Of a stretch of 11,738 bases of DNA, positions 6,652 through 11,738 are shown piece by piece. Origin of the DNA: Spirochaetales bacterium. Its GTDB lineage: Bacteria > Spirochaetota > Spirochaetia > SZUA-6 > DRHE01. The DNA lies in assembly GCA_011049745.1 (NCBI GenBank), contig DRHE01000336.1:1-11738 (forward strand), given 5' to 3'. The translations under genes and the position numbers were made by a program. The notes under the pieces are model-generated. The model was not told the origin of the DNA and did no database searches. It saw only the letters and a list, made by a program, of their open reading frames with translations. How positions within the stretch are numbered: position 1 is the first letter of the stretch; every line of letters starts with the position of its first letter.

Positions 6652-7029
6652 TTAGGAAGCTTTCATGCTCCTGGAAGCAATCAGATCGCAGCCGGTATTC
6701 AGAATATTTTCAATAATAACACTGCCGATTTTTATGGGCGCCTTAACTTCTACTTTATTTATTACCTTCATGCAGGGGAAGATCTTGTTTTTTGGAATAG
6801 AGCCGTTGATTCTAACCGGCAGTCTGTTATAAATGCCAGGGTTGATCTTCACGGTAGTGGTCAGCACCCTGGTGGGATTGGTCAGCTCCTCTATCCCGTA
6901 TGCCTCCCCTTTCTTGCACTGGTTTTCGGAAACCAGAAAACCCGAAGGACTGTTTTTGTCCCTCACGGCCGTCATGCGGCAGCCTACAGGGCAGATTATG
7001 CAGATTATTTCTTTTGCTTCAGAGCTCAT
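6652..7029 (-). CDS. DUF1667 family protein, GlpA-operon partner
   Basis: A 125-residue soluble protein of the DUF1667 family. The N-terminus has a four-cysteine arrangement, Cys10-x2-Cys13-x3-Cys17 and Cys38, in CIICPVGC and NQCKKG, which could hold an Fe-S cluster or a metal. This is followed by the conserved LTNPTRVLTTTVKI stretch (49-62), LPVRINGSIPK (70-80) and the C-terminal KAPIKIGSVIIENIL region. Such proteins are known as the third member of operons with a GlpA-type dehydrogenase and a small FAD oxidoreductase, for example in Thermotoga and Clostridia; their exact role is unsettled. The ATG overlaps the preceding stop as ATGA (7026-7029), so translation is coupled. I infer that it is a small electron-transfer or assembly subunit of the complex. 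Confidence 0.88.
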   Translation of the reverse strand: MSSEAKEIICIICPVGCRMTAVRDKNSPSGFLVSENQCKKGEAYGIEELTNPTRVLTTTVKINPGIYNRLPVRINGSIPKNKIFPCMKVINKVEVKAPIKIGSVIIENILNTGCDLIASRSMKAS

Positions 7030-8291
7030 TCTTCTTCCCTCTTCACCTGTACAGATAGAATAGCCGGCTTTCTCTGTTGCAGGATTTTGGGATCTATCCG
7101 TATATTATCCATTTCCCCCGGTGTCATATGCATCTTCCTGCTTTTCTTGATAACCTCATTGTCAGCTTTTACTATCAGTCTGGAGTTTGGATATACTTCC
7201 CTTACCCGCATGAATAATTGCAGGCTTTTGTTCAGGTTATCCACTCTGATCAGATGAGGAACGATATATTTGATACCTTTACCCGGCTCAGTCTTGATCA
7301 AGAGACCATTCTCTTTAAGCTTTTTCCGCACGAAATAAGCTGCGCTTTTTCCGGCTCGCCTGCTTTCATCAGTCACATAATCTACCAGGTCATGCACATG
7401 CACCACATTGCCGCAGGCAAATATTCCCTTAACACTGGTTTCCATGGATTCATTTACCACCGGTCCCCCGGTTGCCGGGTCAAGCTTCACCCCTGCGCCT
7501 TTGGATAATTCATTCTCCGGGATCAATCCCAAAGAGAGCAGCAGGGTATCGCATTCATAGAGCTCTTCACTGCCTGGAATGGGTTTTCTCTCTTCATCTG
7601 TTCTGGCAACGAGCACCCCCTCAATCCTCTCTTTGCCGATAATCTTAACTATTGTATGTCTCAGCATTAAGGGAATGTCATAATCATGAAGACATTGGGC
7701 TACATTCCTCATCAGGCCTCCCGGATATCCTCTCCTTGCCAGTACGGCCCTGACTTCTGCGCCTTCTAATGTCAGCCGTCTGGCCATAATCAGGCCAATA
7801 TCTCCCGTGCCGAGCATCATGATTTTTTTTCCAACCAGGTAGCCTTCCATATTCAGAAAACGCTGTGCAGTTCCGGCGGTAAAAACCCCTGCAGGCCGGG
7901 TTCCCGGTATATTCACGGCTTCCCTTGTTCTCTCCCTGCAGCCCATAGCCAGCACAATTGCTTCCGCTTTGATGTGCATGAAGCCGTCGTAGGTATTGAG
8001 TATCTGCAGATCGAGGTCTTCACTTATATCCAGAACCATGGTGTCGAGCTTACAGGTTATGCCCGATTCCATTAATTCAATTATAAACCTCTCTGCATAT
8101 TCGGGCCCGGTCAGGTCCTCTTTGAATATATGAAGACCGAATCCGTTATGAATGCATTGCTGAAGTATGCCACCCAGCTCCTTGTCCCTCTCAATAACGC
8201 ATACACTTTTCGCCCCATGTTTTTTGGCCTCAATAGCGGCGGCCAAACCGGCAGGGCCTCCTCCTATTACTACTACATCATATCTATTCAC
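7026..8291 (-). CDS. FAD/NAD-dependent oxidoreductase, GlpA partner
   Basis: A 421-residue flavoprotein with two dinucleotide folds: FAD site VVVIGGGPAG near residues 6-15, a second site MLGTGDIG around 159-166, and the closing GIFACGNV motif near 289-296. Between them is the redox-region pattern ELGGILQQCIHNGFG seen in this family. The C-terminal part (about 335-421) is the extra segment found in oxidoreductases that sit beside GlpA. I chose the GTG at 8291, which starts MNRYDVVVIGGG, because GAAGGA (8302-8307) lies about 10 bases before it and the homologues begin there. An ATG at 8309 is possible and would overlap the upstream stop. It probably passes electrons between the GlpA-type subunit and NAD(P) or a carrier. 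The substrate is not evident. Confidence 0.88.
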   Translation of the reverse strand: MNRYDVVVIGGGPAGLAAAIEAKKHGAKSVCVIERDKELGGILQQCIHNGFGLHIFKEDLTGPEYAERFIIELMESGITCKLDTMVLDISEDLDLQILNTYDGFMHIKAEAIVLAMGCRERTREAVNIPGTRPAGVFTAGTAQRFLNMEGYLVGKKIMMLGTGDIGLIMARRLTLEGAEVRAVLARRGYPGGLMRNVAQCLHDYDIPLMLRHTIVKIIGKERIEGVLVARTDEERKPIPGSEELYECDTLLLSLGLIPENELSKGAGVKLDPATGGPVVNESMETSVKGIFACGNVVHVHDLVDYVTDESRRAGKSAAYFVRKKLKENGLLIKTEPGKGIKYIVPHLIRVDNLNKSLQLFMRVREVYPNSRLIVKADNEVIKKSRKMHMTPGEMDNIRIDPKILQQRKPAILSVQVKREEE

Positions 8292-8295
8292 TATG

Positions 8296-9750
8296 CTATT
8301 TTCCTTCATAATCCTGTTCGCCCTTGGTTGTGCCGGATAGAATATAGGATTCCTTCCCCTCATTTACAATCTCCTGCATATCCCTGCCCAGCTCCCTGGC
8401 CAGGATTTCCATAACTTTTGGAGCGCAGAATCCTCCCTGGCACCTGCCCATGCCCGGCCTTACCCTTCTTTTTATGCCGTTTACAGTAGTAGCCCCGGCC
8501 TTCCGGTTGATGACATCGACAATCTCCCCTTCGGTAACATTTTCGCATCTGCAGATAACTCTGCCATATACGGGATTTTTCCTGACCAGCTCTACCCTTT
8601 CATGATCCTTCAATTCCATGAACCTGATCACTTTTCTCCTGAGGGGATTGAAATCATCGCTTTTTTTAAGTTTCCCCGCTGTTGCTTTTAAAAGCCGGAC
8701 AACCTCTTCTGCAATTGCAGGCGCAGCCGTAAGCCCCGGTGATTCAATACCGGCCACATTGATAAAACCTGCTGTCTCTTTTGACTCTTCTATAATAAAA
8801 TCCCTGGTGCTCGGCGAGGCTCTTAAACCCGCGAAGGTCTTGATCATTGTGTTGAAGGGAATTCCGGTCGCTGTCCTGGCCGCGGCCTCTTTGATAAGGA
8901 GCAATCTATGCGCAGCGGTTTCCACGTTGTCCTTATCATCCAGGACTTCAGAATCCGGACCGATGAGCAGGTTGCCATGTACCGATGAAGTGAGCAACAC
9001 CCCCTTACCCATTTTACCGGGACATTGAAATACAACGCTGTTGACCAGGCTTCCTGTGTTTTTGTCCAGCACAAAGTACTGTCCTCTTCGGGGCGTGATC
9101 TGGAAATAGGGAGCTGCCGCCATATTATTTATCTCATCAGCATATACACCTGCACAGTTAATAACATACCGGGCTTCAATACCGGAGGCGGAGGTGCGGA
9201 TATCGAAGCCGTCGGTTAATTTTTCTATAGCGGTAACCCGGTGATTGAGCAGCAGTTCCACCCCGTTTTCCGTTGCATTTTCAGCTAAAGCTATGGCCAG
9301 TTCCCAGGGATCGATTATGCCCGCTGTGGGCGCATGGAGTGCGCCAACCACCTCATCATTCAGATTAGGTTCCATTTTTCTCACTTCGCTGCGGCCAAGA
9401 ATACGCATTTCAGGTATTCCATTGGCCAGGCCTCTGTTGTAGAGCTCTTCAACTTTCTCCATGTCATAACTCTCTAAGGCGATAACCAGGGAGCCGATCC
9501 GCTTGAATGGCACGGCTAATTCTTCACAAAGCTCATCAAACATGGGATTTCCCAGGGCATTGTATTTGGCCTTATTGCTTCCCGGTTTGGCATCGTATCC
9601 GGCATGAATAATGCCGCTGTTCGCCTTGGTAGTGCCGTTTGCCACGTCATTATCTTTTTCAATCAGGGCAATCCTCAAAGAGTACCTGGATAATTCCCTG
9701 GCCACTGAGGTTCCGATAATACCGGCGCCGATTACTGCTATATCATACAT
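8296..9750 (-). CDS. GlpA-like FAD dehydrogenase with BFD-type [2Fe-2S] domain
   Basis: A 484-residue member of the DAO/GlpA family, which oxidises sn-glycerol 3-phosphate or a related 2-hydroxy compound with FAD. The start gives the FAD site IAVIGAGIIG (4-13), followed by the TTKANSGIIHAGYD block (40-53) and the KTFAGLRASPSTRDF stretch (304-318) typical of anaerobic GlpA. The C-terminus carries a BFD-like domain with CRC at 400-402 and Cys437-x4-Cys442, the usual four ligands of a [2Fe-2S] cluster. No glpK, glpF or glpC is in the window, so glycerol 3-phosphate is likely but not proved; L-2-hydroxyglutarate dehydrogenases of the LhgO type are the main alternative. It is the first gene of a minus-strand operon. 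No Shine-Dalgarno sequence precedes the ATG. Confidence 0.88.
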   Translation of the reverse strand: MYDIAVIGAGIIGTSVARELSRYSLRIALIEKDNDVANGTTKANSGIIHAGYDAKPGSNKAKYNALGNPMFDELCEELAVPFKRIGSLVIALESYDMEKVEELYNRGLANGIPEMRILGRSEVRKMEPNLNDEVVGALHAPTAGIIDPWELAIALAENATENGVELLLNHRVTAIEKLTDGFDIRTSASGIEARYVINCAGVYADEINNMAAAPYFQITPRRGQYFVLDKNTGSLVNSVVFQCPGKMGKGVLLTSSVHGNLLIGPDSEVLDDKDNVETAAHRLLLIKEAAARTATGIPFNTMIKTFAGLRASPSTRDFIIEESKETAGFINVAGIESPGLTAAPAIAEEVVRLLKATAGKLKKSDDFNPLRRKVIRFMELKDHERVELVRKNPVYGRVICRCENVTEGEIVDVINRKAGATTVNGIKRRVRPGMGRCQGGFCAPKVMEILARELGRDMQEIVNEGKESYILSGTTKGEQDYEGK

Positions 9751-9757
9751 CTAATGC

Positions 9758-9786
9758 ATGATACGAAAACTTTTAATGCTTTGCAA
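9758..9786 (-). promoter_or_regulatory. Promoter of the GlpA-like operon, probably leaderless
   Basis: On the minus strand TTGCAA (9781-9786, four of six), a 17-base spacer and TATCAT (9758-9763, five of six) end 7 bases before the ATG at 9750. Transcription would begin at or next to the start codon, which agrees with the lack of any ribosome binding site. Confidence 0.45.
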
Positions 9787-9867
9787 GTCTTTCAGAGGGA
9801 GAAACCAACAAAAACGATGAAAAACGCTCAAAATAAGACTTTCCAACAGCTAAAATAGCCGGCTGAT

Positions 9868-10047
9868 TCAATATTTCTTTTCAGATATATAGATAAAGGG
9901 GATGATCTCATTAAGGAACTCTCCGTCAATGAACCTGGAGGGTCTCCTTCTATAAGCCGCATTGACGTCTATATCCCACCCCGATATAACCAGTCTTTTA
10001 GCCAGGACAAACTTCACCTTCAAGCCGGTAGATAAGCTTAAAATCAT
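9868..10047 (-). other. Unassigned 59-codon open stretch opposite a barrel-like fragment
   Basis: An ATG-started minus-strand frame of 59 codons, with the segment GWDIDVNAAYRRRPSRFIDG and the end IPFIYISEKKY. I do not recognise it and see no strong ribosome binding site. It overlaps the plus-strand fragment at 9962-10144, and at most one of the two was ever real. It is listed because the region has no better explanation. Confidence 0.2.
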
Positions 10048-10144
10048 AACGTCATTCCAGGGTGTGTTTGATCTGTATCAGAATGAAAAAAAAGACTCAA
10101 GCTACCTACACCTTCGGTTTAAGTATCCCTTCCACAATCGATAA
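9962..10144 (+). pseudogene. Possible fragment of a beta-barrel or envelope protein
   Basis: A 60-codon plus-strand stretch with only a weak TTG start and no ribosome binding site. Its second half shows the alternating pattern of membrane beta-strands, such as KLKIITSFQGVFDLY and YLHLRFKYPF, and stops soon after a terminal phenylalanine, as in C-terminal strands of outer-membrane proteins. This is a composition-and-pattern argument only; no family is recognised. Confidence 0.25.
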
Positions 10145-10147
10145 TGA

Positions 10148-10319
10148 CCAGGTGGGACTACCACCGATAGCAGCGGGCCCGCAACCGTCTATGCCGCAAC
10201 ATATGGCGGCGGCTTGTCTATCTCCACCGATGGGAGAGTCAATTTTACCAACAAAACTACAGGGCCCGGTCTGGGAAATGATGTATGATGTTCTTCGGGG
10301 CGTTTATGTTGTGCCGTAA
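10148..10319 (+). pseudogene. One repeat unit of a secreted beta-propeller-like protein, frameshifted
   Basis: The frame open from 10148 to a TGA at 10286-10288 encodes TVYAATYGGGLSISTDG, then FTNKTTGPGLGND. The pattern T-V-Y-A-A-T-x-G-G-G-L-S-I-S-T-D-G-x-x-x-F-T-N-x-T-T-x-x-G-L-G is the repeat unit of large extracellular propeller-like proteins of bacteria. After a one-base shift the homologous reading seems to continue in another frame as YDVLRGVYVVP up to a TAA at 10317-10319. Only one unit is present, with no start and no signal peptide, so it is a relic. Confidence 0.5.
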
Positions 10320-10474
10320 ATTCTCCTCTCCCGAGGGGCTTTTATTGGGATTAGAAACGGCGGTATGCCGGCTTTTCTATGGGCGGAAGATACCTTTTAT
10401 CGGTTTACAGTAACTCCGATACGTTTCAATATCAAGATCAATGGGTGTCCTTCCTCCGCCTCTCTACTTCCTCT
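10320..10474. other. Non-coding gap before the Rpn relic
   Basis: No intact gene is seen. A short plus-strand frame across 10360-10440 reads GGRYLLSVYSNSDTFQYQDQ, which has a strand-like pattern and could belong to the same decayed envelope gene as the pieces to its left. Two small GC hairpins followed by short T runs (near 10327-10345 and 10357-10376) are too weak to call terminators. Confidence 0.3.
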
Positions 10475-11386
10475 CTATCCCTGCTTTAATATATCAAGCA
10501 AAACATCTTTAGATTCTGCAAAAAGTATCTCATCCAGGGCGAGATCAAGCTTTGCCTTATCTTCCATTGCCATGATAAATGATCTGTCATTATCGGAAAT
10601 GCCGAATTTCTTTGAAATCAATTTTATAAGGATCTCTTTCTTATCGAGCAGGCTGCCCCTTTCTAATCCTTTTTGTAATCCCTGTTCTATTAACTTCTCT
10701 GCAGTAGTCATTAATGTCTCCTTGGCTCTGCCGTCTATCATCTCTATGGACTTAAGCGCATCATCCACCGCTATCTCTGTAGATGAAAAAAGATAACGCA
10801 ATACACTCTCCAGGAACTTAAGCCCTTCTTCTTCCTTAAAGTATAATCTACCAATTCCAATGAAATCTTTCAAATGCATGGCAAGTTTTTTTTCATTAAA
10901 TATGTTTTTCTGCATAAGAAGCCCGATCTCGATTGCCGCTCTCTGAAAGATGCCACTCTTTATCTGACTATCTGTATATGAAGATAGATCTGTCAGTAGA
11001 TAATCAAAATCAGGTATAAACCTGAAAAACCAGTTGTCCTTTAATTTAAAATATTCTTTCATCCTTTTTTTCTGCCATTTCGATCTACCATGATAAACAA
11101 CTATGGGAACGCCAATCTGAAGTTCCATCTTTTGTTTGATATTATATTCCCAGATATTGAGCATGTATCTTAGTAACTGAAGGTGAGGATATTTAATAGG
11201 ATAGCTCTTGTGCTCAAAAAGGAGTGAGATTTTCATCTCTCTGCCGGCTTTTAAGCTGCAGGTGTAGACTATATCAGAGAAATATTCATGTAATTTTTCA
11301 TCAACATAACTTGCGGTATCGAGTTTAAGCGTTTCAAGGAGGATCTTATCCTTAAATTTGTAGGGGAAGCCCGTGTGGGTGAAAAA
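10475..11386 (-). pseudogene. Rpn/YhgA-family nuclease (PD-(D/E)XK transposase-like), 5'-truncated
   Basis: The family comprises recombination-promoting nucleases of the Rpn type, mobile single-gene elements. The first ATG (11236) gives 253 residues starting MKISLLFEHKSYP, but clear homology continues upstream in the same frame for 50 more codons (FKDKILLETLKLDTASYVDE and YFSDIVYTC) as far as an in-frame TAA at 11387-11389. The extended reading keeps the nuclease core aspartate in YFSDIVY and the E-x-K in FEHKS. No start codon lies in this extension, and the first roughly 30-40 residues of the family, with the usual HDxxFK region, are missing. The rest continues through LQLLRYMLNIWE to a C-terminal helical region with EQGLQKGLERG, typical of the family. 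The gene is therefore a 5'-truncated relic, or a fragment translated from an internal start. Confidence 0.8.
10960..11060 (-). repeat. Inverted repeat, left arm (inside Rpn relic)
   Basis: This segment is the exact reverse complement of 11638-11738, with 101 of 101 bases identical when compared base by base. The first difference is at 11061 against 11637, and the other end is cut by the window edge. It encodes KEYFKLKDNWFFRFIPDFDY and the residues up to TDSQIK in the Rpn relic. Confidence 0.95.
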
Positions 11387-11637
11387 TTACATCCGACAAT
11401 GGAATTATCCTAAATCTTAGTTGTTTCTAACAAGATCAAAGTGTTAACTTCAGAAGAATAGAGGTTTCAGACTACTATCTCTGCCATATCCGGGTAATAC
11501 CAGAAATTCAAAGAACTTTTTAGGCTATCAAAGCAGTGAAAAAATATGGCTCGGTTTAGCTATTGAAATGAAAAAATAGGGAAGATCGAATATGGAGAGC
11601 TTAAGCGGAAAGCCTTGTAAGTTAATAGAAGGAGGAG
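11387..11637. other. Spacer between two inverted Rpn copies
   Basis: About 250 AT-rich bases with stops in all frames and no recognisable gene, RNA or terminator. A short plus-strand reading near 11509-11570 (NFLGYQSSEKIWLGLAIEMK) ends at TAG and is not recognised. Confidence 0.4.
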
Positions 11638-11738
11638 GAAAGAATATTTTAAATTAAAGGACAACTGGTTTTTCAGGTTTATACCTGATTTTGATTATCT
11701 ACTGACAGATCTATCTTCATATACAGATAGTCAGATAA
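11621..11738 (+). pseudogene. Second Rpn-family copy on the plus strand, partial
   Basis: From an in-frame TAA at 11618-11620 the frame is open to the window edge and encodes a short arginine-rich run, then KEYFKLKDNWFFRFIPDFDY and the residues up to TDSQI. From 11638 it is identical in DNA to the middle of the Rpn relic at 10475-11386, in inverted orientation. It enters the family in mid-protein without a start codon, so it too is 5'-truncated. The rest lies beyond the window. Confidence 0.8.
11638..11738 (+). repeat. Inverted repeat, right arm (cut by window end)
   Basis: Exact reverse complement of 10960-11060 over 101 bases, separated from it by 577 bases. The real repeat probably extends to the right of the window. 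Confidence 0.95.

Noticed and set aside
8130..8414. Plus-strand open frames opposite the GlpA-like and FAD oxidoreductase genes
   Set aside because: These are shadows of conserved minus-strand flavoprotein genes; none shows a motif or ribosome binding site.
10327..10376. Two short hairpins with following T runs that could be terminators
   Set aside because: Stems of only about 4-5 base pairs, and there is no intact gene upstream that would need them.
10365..10796. A 143-codon plus-strand open frame
   Set aside because: Most of it is antisense to the Rpn relic, with no family resemblance and a low-complexity Ser/Ile-rich composition.
1..11738. CRISPR array, tRNA or rRNA genes
   Set aside because: No short regularly spaced repeats, and no tRNA- or rRNA-like conserved stretches, were seen on either strand.

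Overview
This window reads as a piece of chromosome from a strictly anaerobic, fermentative bacterium, most likely a member of Bacillota of the Clostridia type. That is an inference from gene content: an orphan phosphate butyryltransferase, a class A flavodiiron protein, a three-gene GlpA / FAD oxidoreductase / DUF1667 operon, MobA and a CoA-disulfide-reductase type flavoprotein. The species cannot be fixed from the sequence. Some decayed fragments at the right look like secreted or envelope protein pieces, so a diderm host is not excluded.

Layout. Positions 1-458 are decayed DNA: the first 89 bases encode a piece that looks like the N-terminus of the redox repressor Rex, and 163-309 encodes a piece that looks like the N-box of a histidine kinase. 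Then comes ptb (483-1385, +). Convergent to it, 16 bases away, is an 806-residue minus-strand gene (1402-3822) that joins a complete histidine kinase core to a CoA-disulfide-reductase-like flavoprotein and a rhodanese-like domain without its catalytic cysteine. This is the most unusual object in the window. Divergent from it is a two-gene unit: an unnamed 52-codon small protein (3929-4087) overlapping mobA (4084-4695). A nitroreductase-family gene with its own good promoter follows (4806-5363). It converges, with a 4-base gap, on a minus-strand run that is transcribed from 9750 down to 5368: GlpA-like dehydrogenase, FAD/NAD oxidoreductase, DUF1667 protein, and then the flavodiiron protein FprA.

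Positions 9751-10474 hold no intact gene, only fragments, including one unit of a secreted beta-propeller-like repeat and a beta-barrel-like piece. From 10475 to 11386 lies a 5'-truncated Rpn/YhgA-type nuclease (PD-(D/E)XK transposase family) on the minus strand. The last 101 bases of the window (11638-11738) are a perfect inverted copy of the middle of that gene, so a second copy on the plus strand starts at the right edge and runs off the window.

How the genes fit together. Almost every intact gene handles flavin, thiol or low-potential electron chemistry: G3P-type oxidation feeding an Fe-S/FAD chain, O2 or NO removal by FprA, FMN-dependent reduction by the nitroreductase, and a kinase that may be gated by a CoA/thiol/NADH-linked flavoprotein. 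A shared role in redox balance and oxidant defence is a reasonable inference, but there is no direct evidence that the units are co-regulated.
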